From NCBI GenBank assembly GCA_019635735.1, contig JAHBYX010000011.1:62001-126000 (forward strand): DNA of 64,000 nucleotides, in the 5' to 3' direction. Source of the DNA: Mesorhizobium sp. Its GTDB lineage: Bacteria; Pseudomonadota; Alphaproteobacteria; Rhizobiales; Rhizobiaceae. A model generated the notes under the pieces. That model did not search any database and was not told the origin of the DNA. It saw only the letters and a list, made by a program, of their open reading frames with translations. The position numbers and the translations under genes are program-made. The first letter of the stretch is position 1. Each line of letters opens with the position of its first letter. This document shows, piece after piece, positions 1-8,668 of this stretch.

Positions 1-337
1 CGGCCGCCACCGAGCGCGTCAGGTCCAGCGCCTTGTGATGGGCCTCCGGCGCCAGCGTCACGATCAGGTCGAAATAGGCATCCTCGAGCTCGTCCAGGAG
101 CCGCGGAGACCGGCTGCCCAGCGAAAACCCCCGCTCGGCCAGGACCGCGTCGACGAAGGGATCGCGCTCTCCAGGCTTAATTCCCGCCGACGCCACGAAG
201 ACCGATTTCGGCAGGAGATCGCGCGCGATCACTTCCGCCATCGGCGAGCGGATCACGTTCTGGCCGCAGAGGAACAATACGGAGCCGGGCGGTTTCGGGC
301 CGGTCGGGGCGTCGGGCAAGACGGCTACCCGCGCCAA
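1..337 (-). CDS. Low-molecular-weight protein tyrosine phosphatase family protein (3' end outside window)
   Basis: Translating the minus strand gives a partial protein with the P-loop signature C-G-Q-N-V-I-R-S (CX5R-S) about 25-30 residues from the start, followed by MAE and the alternating alpha/beta pattern of the low-molecular-weight phosphotyrosine phosphatase fold. Cys and Arg of the loop are the expected catalytic residues. The general acid Asp lies beyond the window edge, so activity cannot be judged. No ATG is available. The most plausible start is the TTG at 337, which overlaps the UPF0262 stop by about 13 bases and suggests translational coupling. It is the last visible gene of the murA-DUF2948-hisD-UPF0262 run. 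Family is clear; the substrate (protein, arsenate or other) is not. Confidence 0.8.
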   Translation of the reverse strand, partial: MARVAVLPDAPTGPKPPGSVLFLCGQNVIRSPMAEVIARDLLPKSVFVASAGIKPGERDPFVDAVLAERGFSLGSRSPRLLDELEDAYFDLIVTLAPEAHHKALDLTRSVAA

Positions 338-807
338 TGCAGTACGCAGACGAGCGTGAACAGCCGGCGCGCGGTATCGAAATCGACCTCGATCTTGCCG
401 GCGAGCCGGTCCATCAGCGTCTGGGAGCCTTCGTTGTGGAGTCCGCGCCGGCCCATGTCGATTGCCTCGATCTGCGACGGCGACGAGGAGCGGATGGCGT
501 CGTAATAACTCTCGCAGATCATGTAGTAGTCCTTGACGATCCGCCTGAACGGCGTGAGCGACAGGATGTGCGTCACCACCGGCTCGCCGTTTTCGCGCGC
601 GACGGCGAAGATCAGCCGCGATTCCACCAGCGAAAGCTTGAGCTTGTAGGGGCCTTCGCCGGTGTCGGTCACGGGGCGGAACGAATTCTCCTCGACGAGG
701 TCGAAGATCGCGACCGCCCGCTCGTGCTCGACGTCGGGCGTCGAGCGGCCGATCGATTCGTCGAGTTCGACATCGACCAGCCTGGCGTTGCTCGCGTCCC
801 TCCCCAT
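325..807 (-). CDS. UPF0262 family protein
   Basis: The 160-residue product matches in length and composition the UPF0262 family, which in Rhizobiales sits between hisD and a low-molecular-weight phosphatase, as here. It is an acidic cytoplasmic protein without signal peptide or membrane segment; a typical stretch is ITHILSL-like followed by YYMICESYYDAI. The ATG at 807 (MGRDASN) was chosen because it gives the family length and lies 10 bases past the hisD stop; the longer frame would run back into hisD. No biochemical role is established for the family, and none can be deduced here beyond co-transcription with histidine and cell-wall genes. Confidence 0.85.
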   Translation of the reverse strand: MGRDASNARLVDVELDESIGRSTPDVEHERAVAIFDLVEENSFRPVTDTGEGPYKLKLSLVESRLIFAVARENGEPVVTHILSLTPFRRIVKDYYMICESYYDAIRSSSPSQIEAIDMGRRGLHNEGSQTLMDRLAGKIEVDFDTARRLFTLVCVLHWRG

Positions 808-817
808 CGCCGCGCCT

Positions 818-2110
818 TCAGAGATTGAGACGGATGGCGACGGAGCGCGCATGCGCGTCGAGCCCTTCCGCCTGCGCCAGCGCAATCGCCGCCGGCGCCA
901 GTTCGCGCAACTGGTCGGGGCCGAGCCTCAGGATCGACGTCCGCTTCATGAAGTCGAGCACCGAGAGACCCGAGGAGAAGCGGGCCGAGCGGGCCGTGGG
1001 CAACACGTGGTTGGAGCCGCCGACATAGTCGCCGATGACTTCGGGCGTGTGGCGGCCGATGAAGATTGCGCCGGCGTTCCGGACCCTGGTGGCATAGGCG
1101 TCGGCATCTTCGATCGCCAGTTCGAGATGTTCGGGCGCGATGCGGTTCACCAGAGGCAGCGCCTCGTCGAAGTCGCGCACCAGAATGACGGCGCCGAAAT
1201 CGCGCCAGCTGGCAGCGGCGGTGGCGCCGCGCGGCAGGAGGGCGAGCTGACGCTCGACCGCCGCCTCGACGGCTCGCCCGAAGGCGGCGTCGTCGGTCAC
1301 GAGGATCGACTGGGCGCCGCTGTCATGCTCGGCCTGGGCGAGAAGGTCGGCGGCGATCCATTCCGGATCGTTGGTCCCGTCGGCCAGCACCAGCACTTCG
1401 GACGGGCCGGCGATCATGTCGATGCCGACGGTGCCGAAGACCTGGCGCTTGGCGGCGGCGACATAGGCGTTGCCGGGTCCGACGATCTTGACCACAGGCC
1501 GGATCGATTGCGTGCCGTAGGCGAGTGCTGCAATCGCCTGAGCGCCGCCGACGCGATGGATCTCGCTGACGCCGGCCAGCCGCGCGGCAACCAGCACGAG
1601 CGGATTGACGAGGCCGTCCGGCGCAGGGACGGTGATCACCACCCGCTCGACACCCGCCACCTTGGCCGGCAATGCATTCATCAGGACCGAGGAGGGGTAG
1701 CTCGCCGTGCCGCCCGGAACGTAGAGCCCGGCAGATTCCACCGCTGTCCAGCGGGAGCCCAGCCCGACGCCGATCGCGTCGGTGTAGAGGTCGTCCGCCG
1801 GCCGTTGGCGCGCGTGGTGCGCGGCGATGCGATCGCGCGCCAACGTCAGCGCTTCGACGGTTTGAGGATCGGCGCGGCCGAAGGCGGCGTCGATCTCGGC
1901 CTCGGTGACGGTCAGCCGTCCCGAGGACGGATCGAAACGGTCGAAACGGCGGCTGTATTCGAACAGGGCATCGTCGCCGCCGGCCCGCACCGTCGCGATG
2001 ATCTGCCGGACGGCCGCATCGACGTCCTCCGAGACTTCGCGCTTGGTTGCCAGGAACGCGCCGAACCGGCTCTCGAAATCGGCCGCGGATGCGTCGAGCG
2101 TGATCGCCAT
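818..2110 (-). CDS. hisD: Histidinol dehydrogenase
   Basis: A 430-residue enzyme that performs the last two steps of histidine biosynthesis, oxidising L-histidinol through histidinal to histidine with two NAD+. The residues that bind zinc in the Escherichia coli enzyme are present at nearly the same positions: Gln259, His262, Asp361 and His420. The catalytic Glu327-His328 pair sits in PEHLEL, and the conserved GGSNH and FSSGLSV motifs are intact. Length is normal for the family. It begins at an ATG 6 bases after the DUF2948 stop and is followed closely by UPF0262, so it belongs to the murA-led minus-strand unit. Function is expected to be intact. Confidence 0.97.
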   Translation of the reverse strand: MAITLDASAADFESRFGAFLATKREVSEDVDAAVRQIIATVRAGGDDALFEYSRRFDRFDPSSGRLTVTEAEIDAAFGRADPQTVEALTLARDRIAAHHARQRPADDLYTDAIGVGLGSRWTAVESAGLYVPGGTASYPSSVLMNALPAKVAGVERVVITVPAPDGLVNPLVLVAARLAGVSEIHRVGGAQAIAALAYGTQSIRPVVKIVGPGNAYVAAAKRQVFGTVGIDMIAGPSEVLVLADGTNDPEWIAADLLAQAEHDSGAQSILVTDDAAFGRAVEAAVERQLALLPRGATAAASWRDFGAVILVRDFDEALPLVNRIAPEHLELAIEDADAYATRVRNAGAIFIGRHTPEVIGDYVGGSNHVLPTARSARFSSGLSVLDFMKRTSILRLGPDQLRELAPAAIALAQAEGLDAHARSVAIRLNL

Positions 2111-2116
2111 GGCCGC

Positions 2117-2551
2117 TCAGTTCCCGTGCACGGGCCGCGACGAGGCAGCCCAGGCCGCACCCAGATCGGTCAGCCGCGCCTCGATGCATTCGACGTCGAG
2201 AGCGAGCGAACCGCCGCCGGCGAAGAGCAGCTCGATCGTGCCGGCGGGCGCATCGTCCTCGGCGAAGCCGACGGTCAGAAGCGACAGCACGTCCTGCGGC
2301 TTGGCGCGGTCGATGCCGGCCGAGCGGACGGCGAGCACGCGATCGAAATGCAGCACGCTGCGCCGCCGCTCATTGTGCTTGCGGAAGGCTCCGCTGGCCT
2401 TTTCCCACACGAAGCGGTTCATTTCGATGAGGAACCGCTTCTCTTTCGGCCGCCAGTCGAAGGCGCCGACCTGCATCACGGCGTCCTGGACATGGGCGGA
2501 GACGATCTCCAGATCGTCGGCATCGAGGGCCAGGAGTTTCAGCTGTTCCAT
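2117..2551 (-). CDS. DUF2948 family protein
   Basis: A 144-residue soluble protein matching the DUF2948 family found in alphaproteobacteria, typically encoded between murA and hisD as seen here. The start MEQLKLLALDADDLEIVSAH and the internal FDWRPKEKRF are characteristic of these proteins. There is no signal peptide, membrane helix or recognisable catalytic motif. The gene lies 97 bases downstream of murA and 6 bases upstream of hisD, so co-transcription with both is likely. The family has no established function, and the conserved position between a peptidoglycan and a histidine gene gives no direct clue. Confidence 0.85.
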   Translation of the reverse strand: MEQLKLLALDADDLEIVSAHVQDAVMQVGAFDWRPKEKRFLIEMNRFVWEKASGAFRKHNERRRSVLHFDRVLAVRSAGIDRAKPQDVLSLLTVGFAEDDAPAGTIELLFAGGGSLALDVECIEARLTDLGAAWAASSRPVHGN

Positions 2552-2648
2552 GCGGGTCCGTCGCCTTTGCGGGCGTTGCCAATCGGTTACGGCCCGTAGT
2601 TAGGCGGGTTCGTGATGCGGCGCAACAACAACCCGTGCGTCTGGCCGC

Positions 2649-3938
2649 TCAGTCGGAAATCCGCTCGACCAATGCGCCGCAGCCGGTGAGTTTCTCTTCC
2701 AGCCGCTCGAAGCCGCGGTCGAGGTGGTAGATGCGGTTGACGATCGTGTCGCCCTCGGCTGCGAGGCCGGCGATGACCAGCGATACGGAGGCGCGCAGGT
2801 CGGTCGCCATCACCGGCGCACCCTTGAGCTTCGCCACACCCTCGACGACCGCGGTCTGGCCTGAAAGCGCGATGTGCGCGCCGAGCCGCGCGAGTTCCTG
2901 CACATGCATGAAGCGGTTTTCGAAGATCGTCTCGGTGATGCGCGAACGTCCCTTCGACATCGTCATCAGGCCCATGAACTGCGCCTGCAGATCGGTCGGG
3001 AAGCCGGGGAAGGGCTCTGTCGTGATGTCGACCGGTTCGATGCCGTGGCCGTTTCGACGCACGCGGATGCCGTGATTGAGCGGCGTGATCTCGGCTCCGG
3101 TCTGCGCGATCACGTCGAGCGCCGATTGAAGCAGTTCCGCCCGCGCGCCTTCGAGCACGACGTCGCCGCCGGTCATCGCCACCGCCATCGCATAGGTGCC
3201 GGTCTCGATACGGTCCGGGATGATGCTGCAGGTGGCGCCGGAGAGCGAGTCGACGCCCTCGATCAGAATAGTCGACGTGCCGGCACCGGAAATCCTGGCG
3301 CCCATCAGGTTGAGGCACTCGGCGAGGTTGACGATTTCGGGTTCGCGCGCGGCGTTCTCGAGCACGGTCTCGCCGCGGGCGAGCGACGCCGCCATCATCA
3401 GCACATGGGTCGCGCCGACCGAGACCTTCGGGAAGACGAAGCGCGCGCCTTTGAGCCCATGCCTCGCCCGCGTCACCACATAGCCGTTGTCGACGTCGAT
3501 CTCGGCCCCGAGCGCCGCCAGCCCGTCGAGGAAAAGGTCGACGGGCCGGGTGCCGATGGCGCAGCCGCCCGGCAGCGACACTTTCGCCTCGCCCATGCGC
3601 GCCAGGAGAGGGCCGATGACCCAGAACGAGGCGCGCATCTTCGACACCAGTTCGTAGGGCGCGGTCGTGTCGACGATCTGTCCGGCGGTGAAGTTGACCG
3701 TGCGCGAATAGCCTTCCTTCTGGCTGCCGCGGCGGCCGTTGACCGAGATGTCGACGCCGTGATTGCCGAGGATCTTGATCAGCTGGTTGACGTCGGCGAG
3801 GTCCGGAACGTTTTCGAGCGTCAGCGTCTCGCGGGTGAGCAGCGAGGCGATCATCAGCGGCAATGCCGCGTTCTTGGCGCCCGAAATCGGGATCACGCCC
3901 TCGAGCTTGCGTCCACCCGTGATCCTGATTCTGTCCAT
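2649..3938 (-). CDS. murA: UDP-N-acetylglucosamine 1-carboxyvinyltransferase
   Basis: A 429-residue cytoplasmic enzyme catalysing the first committed step of peptidoglycan synthesis, transfer of enolpyruvate from PEP to UDP-GlcNAc. The N-terminal SGAKNA motif carries the substrate-binding Lys22-Asn23, and the active-site loop LPGGCAIGTRP contains the catalytic Cys at residue 126. Having Cys and not Asp there is the fosfomycin-sensitive type. The ATG at 3938 (MDRIRITGG) was chosen over an upstream in-frame start because homologues begin here. It heads the minus-strand unit with DUF2948 and hisD; about 180 bases separate it from the upstream small gene. Confidence 0.97.
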   Translation of the reverse strand: MDRIRITGGRKLEGVIPISGAKNAALPLMIASLLTRETLTLENVPDLADVNQLIKILGNHGVDISVNGRRGSQKEGYSRTVNFTAGQIVDTTAPYELVSKMRASFWVIGPLLARMGEAKVSLPGGCAIGTRPVDLFLDGLAALGAEIDVDNGYVVTRARHGLKGARFVFPKVSVGATHVLMMAASLARGETVLENAAREPEIVNLAECLNLMGARISGAGTSTILIEGVDSLSGATCSIIPDRIETGTYAMAVAMTGGDVVLEGARAELLQSALDVIAQTGAEITPLNHGIRVRRNGHGIEPVDITTEPFPGFPTDLQAQFMGLMTMSKGRSRITETIFENRFMHVQELARLGAHIALSGQTAVVEGVAKLKGAPVMATDLRASVSLVIAGLAAEGDTIVNRIYHLDRGFERLEEKLTGCGALVERISD

Positions 3939-4122
3939 GAGAGATCTTTCGAAGAAGAAATGGCGTTCGGCGGGGAGGGTTGCACCGCGAGAGTCGCCGA
4001 AAGACACCGTCTAGCCCAAGCAATGCCCGGCTTCAAGGAACGGTCCCTTCGGAGGTCCGCGCGTCCCCGTCGCGGATCAGCCCATTCGCCAGCCCAATGC
4101 GGCGAAATTCCGGATCGCGGCT

Positions 4123-4314
4123 CTACTCGCGACTGGCGTCGTCCTTGCCCGGAACGGGCGGCGCCAGCGCAATCCCCTCGGGACGCTCGTCGGCGCCGCC
4201 TTCGCGGCGTGCCCGCGCCTGGGCTTTGCGGCGCATCAGATTGGCGCGCAACTGCTCGGACAGCCGGGACGGGCGCCCCTGTTTCGACTTCTGCGTCTGG
4301 TCTTTCGCCGACAT
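4123..4314 (-). CDS. Small basic conserved hypothetical protein
   Basis: A 63-residue, strongly basic product (start MSAKDQTQKSKQGRPSRLSEQ, core LRANLMRRKAQARARR, acidic tail). Short proteins with this LSEQLRANLMRRKAQ core are, from memory, common in Rhizobiales, often near murA, so I regard it as real despite its size. It has no signal peptide or membrane segment; the many Arg and Lys residues would suit nucleic-acid or ribosome contact, but that is inference only. It lies between murA and tRNA-Thr, on the same strand as murA, with about 185 bases between it and murA. Confidence 0.65.
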   Translation of the reverse strand: MSAKDQTQKSKQGRPSRLSEQLRANLMRRKAQARARREGGADERPEGIALAPPVPGKDDASRE

Positions 4315-4421
4315 CTATCGGACCGGGTGAATGCTCGTGGATCTCGGCTCGACCAATAGCATCGCAACGCGGCTTGCGCATCAGGCCTTCGTGTGGCAAA
4401 AGCCGCCGCGTTCCTGGAGAC

Positions 4422-4496
<75 letters not shown>

Positions 4497-4591
4497 GTTC
4501 AACCCCAAGCATCTCTTGGACCTGTTGACTTTCTCGGTGTTGCGCCCATCTTTCTGTTACAAAGTTCGTTACAAAACGGCGGCGGAAACAG

Positions 4592-6145
4592 ATGGGAACG
4601 AAGGTCGAGCACCTGCTAAATCGAGACGGTCGCTATTACGCCCGGATCGTGATTCCAAAAGCACTGCGATCATATCTGGACGGCAAGACGGAACTTCGGA
4701 CCCCTTTGGGAGCCGATCGCCGCGTCGCGAAAGCGAATTTGCCGGCCGCCCTCGCGACCATGCAGGTGCAAATCGGGATTGCACGCGAGCGGGCGAGCAA
4801 GGCTCAAAGGCGCGATATCCGCGTCGGGCACTACCCGATGGCTATGCCGGCAATGGTCTGGCAGGACTATCTAGAGCGGACCCGGCTGGACGCTGAAATC
4901 CGGGCACAGGATCACCGCTACGCCGAAATGGAAGTCGATGCCGATCAAGCCCGCCGCTACCGCGACGGCTTCGCCGGCAAGCTATCCGATGCCGAGTTAG
5001 GCGAGCTTGTCGGCGATCGGATTGAACGGCTTCGCCTTCGTGGCAGCTTCGATGCCGTCATCGGCTCGCCGGAATGGCGCACATTGGCGCAAGGTCTGTG
5101 CGCATCGGCATATGAGGCGATGGCGCGCGAGGCTGAACGGAACGAAGGCGACTTCACCGGTAAGCCGTCGCACCCCGTTGTGGCCGCTGGCGTGGCACAG
5201 GAAGACACGCCGGACCCTGTTTCGCTCACCGGCCTGTTCAATGACTACATTCGCGAGCTGAAGCGGGGAGGGAAGGGCGCTGTCGCCGAAAAGCGGTGGG
5301 TGCCGGTATTCGATCACCTGCGCAAATTCCTGAAGCACAATGACGCTAGCCGGATCACGAAGAAGGACTTGATCGCGTGGCGCGACAAGCTCCTAGAGAC
5401 GCTCTCACCGCGCACCGTGCGCGACGTGCATCTGACAGGCTTGCGCGCTGTCCTGAATTGGGCTGCGCAGAATGAGCGCATCCCGGCCAATCCGGCGAAT
5501 GGCGTCAAGGTGAAGGTGACGAAGGCTGTCCAGTCGCGCGAGAAAGGCTTCCGAGACGATGAGGCGTTGGCGATCGTGAAGGCGACGCTCACCTACGTGA
5601 AGCCCGAAAAGGAAAGCGCAGAGATCGCCGCCGCGAAGAAATGGGCACCGATCTTGTGCGCCTTCACCGGCGCACGCATCACGGAAGTTACCCAACTGCG
5701 GAAAGAGGATATCCGCGACGAAGGCGGCGTGCCGGTCATGCGGATCACGCCCGATGCCGGTTCGGTCAAGACCGGCCAATACCGCGACGTGCCGTTGCAT
5801 CCGCAGCTTGTCGAGTTGGGCTTCCTCGATTTCGTCAAGGCCGCTTCCCCCGGCCCGCTCTTCCACAAGTCCAAGGGCGAAAAGGCGATCATCGGCGCAC
5901 GCACGGCGTCCGGCCGTGTCAGCAATTGGCTTCAGGCGATCGGCGTGGTGCCGGAAGGCGTCAGCCCAAACCACGGGTGGCGGCACCGGTTCAAGACGCT
6001 GGCAAACGAACTCGGCCTCTCGGATCGTGTCGCTGACGCAATCCAAGGCCACGCCGGGCGAACGGCCGGCGACAGCTACGGTGACGTGACTATCAAAGCG
6101 CGCAAGGTCGCAATCGATAAGCTGCCCCGGTTCGCGCTGACCTAG
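4592..6145 (+). CDS. Site-specific tyrosine recombinase/integrase
   Basis: A 517-residue phage-type integrase. The N-terminal part (residues 1-50, RYYARIVIPKALR) resembles the DUF6538-like arm domain of large rhizobial integrases. A SAM-like core-binding domain follows at about 205-310 and the catalytic domain at about 320-510. The catalytic set is complete: Arg362 in TGARITE, Lys393, His461 and Arg464 in HGWRHRF, His487 in QGHAGR, and the nucleophile Tyr496 in SYGDV. It lies immediately downstream of tRNA-Thr and points away from it, as is usual for elements that use tRNA genes as attB. The gene is intact even though the element has lost its right side. Confidence 0.95.
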   Translation: MGTKVEHLLNRDGRYYARIVIPKALRSYLDGKTELRTPLGADRRVAKANLPAALATMQVQIGIARERASKAQRRDIRVGHYPMAMPAMVWQDYLERTRLDAEIRAQDHRYAEMEVDADQARRYRDGFAGKLSDAELGELVGDRIERLRLRGSFDAVIGSPEWRTLAQGLCASAYEAMAREAERNEGDFTGKPSHPVVAAGVAQEDTPDPVSLTGLFNDYIRELKRGGKGAVAEKRWVPVFDHLRKFLKHNDASRITKKDLIAWRDKLLETLSPRTVRDVHLTGLRAVLNWAAQNERIPANPANGVKVKVTKAVQSREKGFRDDEALAIVKATLTYVKPEKESAEIAAAKKWAPILCAFTGARITEVTQLRKEDIRDEGGVPVMRITPDAGSVKTGQYRDVPLHPQLVELGFLDFVKAASPGPLFHKSKGEKAIIGARTASGRVSNWLQAIGVVPEGVSPNHGWRHRFKTLANELGLSDRVADAIQGHAGRTAGDSYGDVTIKARKVAIDKLPRFALT

Positions 6146-6174
6146 CGGAGCATGCGCAGTCCCGCTACCGATGT

Positions 6175-6390
6175 CTAACCATATCGCTTCGTGCTTGGTA
6201 GATCACCAGAGCGCATTGCTTCCGCTAGCTCTTCTGGTGAGATGCCTTGCAAATAGAGCATCATCGCTCTCTTGCCCGCGTCGTAGTAGTCCGGCGATTT
6301 CGGTTCGATATGGGCTTCGAGGCAGTAGAGCCGTAGGGCTTCAGTAAGCACAGAGAGTTCTTCAGGGTAGGTGATATCTGAGAAGGGCAT
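6175..6390 (-). CDS. Small hypothetical protein of the integrated element
   Basis: A 71-residue acidic product (MPFSDITYPEELSVLTEAL start, KRAMMLYLQGISPEELAEAM near the end) with predicted helices and no signal or membrane segment. A strong ribosome-binding site (GGGGAG, about 6 bases before the ATG) supports expression. It is convergent with the integrase, with a 29-base gap, and shares the element's intergenic control region with the portal gene. I do not recognise a family. A small regulatory or excision-related role is possible given the position but cannot be shown from the sequence. Confidence 0.6.
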   Translation of the reverse strand: MPFSDITYPEELSVLTEALRLYCLEAHIEPKSPDYYDAGKRAMMLYLQGISPEELAEAMRSGDLPSTKRYG

Positions 6391-6544
6391 GCTATTCTCC
6401 CCACTTCGGGATCACTCCCATGCGCCATAAGCCGGCGCGTGCTCAACCGCGAGAATCTACGCTTATTGCGGCGGCGTATCGAGTCCGATCTTCATACGAA
6501 GCGAATATGTCCGATCCGAGTCCGTCGACCACGGGATTGCCGAA

Positions 6545-6632
6545 GTAGGAATATTTTCGTATTTTTTCTAAGGAAGGGGATTCACAAGCCGAATCCGCCA
6601 TGAGACAATATTCCTACAGTCAAATTTGTAGG
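6545..6632. promoter_or_regulatory. Operator-like inverted repeats upstream of the portal gene
   Basis: The 252-base gap 6391-6642 is AT-rich compared with its surroundings. It holds a perfect 11-base inverted repeat, GTAGGAATATT at 6545-6555 and AATATTCCTAC at 6607-6617, and a further GTAGG at 6628-6632 pairing with CCTAC at 6613-6617. A smaller hairpin GGATTC/GAATCC (6578-6583, 6591-6596) lies between. The arrangement suggests binding sites for an element-encoded regulator between the divergent small ORF and portal genes. No repressor gene is visible in the remaining part of the element. Confidence 0.4.
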
Positions 6633-6642
6633 CGTCTCGCGT

Positions 6643-7368
6643 TTGCGTATTTCCGAGTCAGTAAAAGCGTTGTTCGGCAAGGGTGCCGAAAGGAAAGCCG
6701 TCACCCTCACCGACCCGCTTGCCGCCGAAATCTTCGGCGCGATGCCGTCGATTGCCGGCCCGGCCATCGGTCCCGCGACGGCTATTCGAGTCCCGGCCGT
6801 CTATTCTGCTATTGCGCTGGTAACGGGCGCGATAGGCTCGCTTCCCGCCAAAGTCTTCGCCGTTGACGATGGCGCGAAGCAAGCCGCTATTCATCATCCG
6901 GCCTACGCCCTTGTGCACGATTGGGCGAACGACTGGACATCGGCCGGCGAGCTTCGTGCCGCCCTGACTGCCGACGCCCTGTTGCATGACGCCGGCTATG
7001 CCTACGCGAACCGGAACGGCGAAGGCCAGGTTGTCGAGTTCATCCGGCTGGACCCGATGTCGATAACCGCGAAGCAGGACGAAACCACCGGCGAGCCGTT
7101 CTATGCGCAGCGCCAGTCCAACGGCCGCGAGCGAACCTTCCGGTATCAGGACATTCTGCGCATCTCGGCACCGCTCGGCATCTCGCCGATCAAAGCCGGC
7201 AAGGAAGCGATCGGCCTCGCGTCGGTCCTAGAGCGTCACGGCGCGCAGCTCTTCGCCCGTGGTGCGCGCCCGTCCGCTGTTCTGTCCAAGGAAGGCAAGG
7301 CCGGCAATGACGGCGGCGCAACTGTAATCGGCCGGATCAAGGCCGCATGGCGTGCATGGCAGGCCGCC
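6643..7368 (+). pseudogene. Phage portal protein (HK97 type), 3'-truncated
   Basis: About 242 codons match the N-terminal two thirds of HK97-family portal proteins: VYSAIALVTGAIGSLPAKVF, the AYALVHDWAN region, DALLHDAGYAYANR and the RYQDILRIS / KEAIGLASVLERHGAQLFA segment. Portal proteins form the dodecameric DNA entry ring of the capsid. Similarity stops around AWRAWQAA; the frame then continues to 7608 through DNA that is the opposite strand of a LysR gene, giving a meaningless tail. The start is a TTG at 6643 and no good ATG exists. The protein lacks its C-terminal clip and barrel regions and should be non-functional. Terminase and capsid genes are absent. Confidence 0.85.
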
Positions 7369-7802
7369 ACGCGAATGGCGAGATCGAAGCCCTCCTGCAC
7401 GAGGTCGACGCTGCGATTGGTGAAATCGGAGACCACCGAGACGTTGGGATGGAGCTCGATGAACTCGGCAACGAGCGGCGCGAGATGTTCCTGCCCGAAC
7501 TCCACCGGCGCCGTCAGGCGCAGTCTGCCCCGGGGCGACGCCGTATCCGCTCCGGCTTCGGCCTCGGCCTCGTCGAGCGCGTCGAGAACGGCGACCACGC
7601 GTTCGTAATAGGCCTGGCCGGCGACGGTCGGCCGGACCGAGCGCGTCGTCCTGTCGAGCAGGCGGGCGCCGGTGCGCTCTTCCAGATTTCCGAGATGCTT
7701 GGCGACCATCGCCGGCGACATGCCGAGCGAGCGGGCGGCGGCGGCGAGCCCGCCCAGTTCGACCACCCGGGCGTAGGTGCGCATGCTCGTGACCGTATCC
7801 AT
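7368..7802 (-). pseudogene. LysR-family transcriptional regulator, 3'-truncated
   Basis: The first 145 or so residues are a typical LysR regulator: a winged helix-turn-helix at residues 3-62 (FARVVE-like start, AAARSLGMSPAMVAKHLGNLEERTGARLLDRTTR) and the first part of the effector domain ending at FEL-type FDLAIRV. Full-length members have about 300 residues. The coding sequence is broken at about 7368, where it meets the portal gene on the other strand; the frame runs on to 7236 through portal antisense. It is transcribed divergently from the two monooxygenase-like genes at 7919 and 8234 and was probably their regulator. Without the effector domain it is likely inactive or deregulated. Confidence 0.85.
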
Positions 7803-7918
7803 CTCATCCCACACCCTGAGTGTCGAGCGGCGCCACTTGCAGCCGGATTATCGAAAAATCAAGGCGGACGTATAGGCCCGGGCATGGCCGCACGGCCACC
7901 ACCGCAAAGGACAATCGG

Positions 7919-8221
7919 ATGACGACTCTTCTTCAATTCGACTTCGGCTTCGACGGGCCGTGGGGCGCCGACCTCGAGGCCGCCTGCCGCGACCTCGCCG
8001 CGGACATCTCGGCACAGCCGGGCCTGATCTGGAAACTGTGGGGCGAGAACCGCGAGACCCGCCGCTCGGGCGGCGTCTATCTCTTCGAGACGCCGCAGGC
8101 CGCGGATGCCTATGTGGCGAAGCATACGCCCCGCCTTGCCGCTTTCGGCGTCGCCGATCCGGGCCTGTCGCGCTTCACGCTCAACCTGCCGCTCTCGCGC
8201 GCCACGCGCGCGCCGCTCTGA
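7919..8221 (+). CDS. YdhR-type monooxygenase-fold protein
   Basis: A 100-residue protein similar to YdhR of Escherichia coli, a dimeric ferredoxin-like alpha/beta-barrel protein related to small monooxygenases. It starts MTTLLQFDFGF, has the GLIWKLWGENRE segment, and ends with SRFTLNLPLSRATRAPL. Only the ATG at 7919 gives the family length. It lies divergent from the truncated LysR gene with a 116-base shared control region, and 12 bases ahead of another small barrel protein, so the two probably form an operon under that regulator. The substrate is unknown; no cofactor motif is visible. Confidence 0.8.
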   Translation: MTTLLQFDFGFDGPWGADLEAACRDLAADISAQPGLIWKLWGENRETRRSGGVYLFETPQAADAYVAKHTPRLAAFGVADPGLSRFTLNLPLSRATRAPL

Positions 8222-8233
8222 GGAGGCGATGCC

Positions 8234-8521
8234 ATGTATACGACGCTCGCAGAAGTCGAGATCGAGGATCTCGCGCGTTTCCTGTCGATATTCGCGACGG
8301 ACGGAAGGGAGAAGCGGGAGGCGCACGGCAGCCGCGGCGCCGAGGTACTGTCGGCCGCGGACGGTTCCGACCGTGTGATCGTCCTGATCGACTGGCAGGA
8401 CGAGGAGGCCTACAAGCGCTTTGTGTCCGATCCGTCGGTGCCGCAGACGATGGCGCGCGGCGGAGCGAAGGGGCGCCCGCGCTTTACCCCCGTGACCAGA
8501 GTCGGCTGCTTCGCGGCCTGA
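8234..8521 (+). CDS. Small antibiotic-biosynthesis-monooxygenase-like (dimeric alpha/beta barrel) protein
   Basis: A 95-residue product with the beta-alpha-beta pattern of dimeric alpha/beta-barrel proteins: LAEVEIEDLARFLSIFATDG, RVIVLIDWQDEEAYKRFVSD and PVTRVGCFAA at the end. The final part, with W and the helix containing the YKRF segment, resembles the ABM family that includes heme-degrading and quinol monooxygenases. It follows the YdhR-type gene after 12 bases with an AGGAGG-like site in between, so co-expression is likely. Assignment rests on overall pattern rather than on a specific motif. Confidence 0.65.
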   Translation: MYTTLAEVEIEDLARFLSIFATDGREKREAHGSRGAEVLSAADGSDRVIVLIDWQDEEAYKRFVSDPSVPQTMARGGAKGRPRFTPVTRVGCFAA

Positions 8522-8668
8522 GAAGTGCGCCGCGGCCGGCCCTTGGCCGCGGCGCCACTCCATCGTCCAGGACTGCAGCAACGCCCCGCCTGGCGGCCGC
8601 ACCGTGCGCTTCGACGCGCGCGGCGCGGCTTGTGTCGCCGCGACATTTCACGCTAAACGGGGCTATCC

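Noticed and set aside
662..2599. Long plus-strand frame of 645 codons opposite hisD and DUF2948
   Set aside because: It is the antisense shadow of recognised minus-strand genes in GC-rich DNA, with Arg-, Gly- and Asp-rich low-complexity composition. Similar long shadows opposite ntrX, ntrY, pdhC and cckA were also left out.
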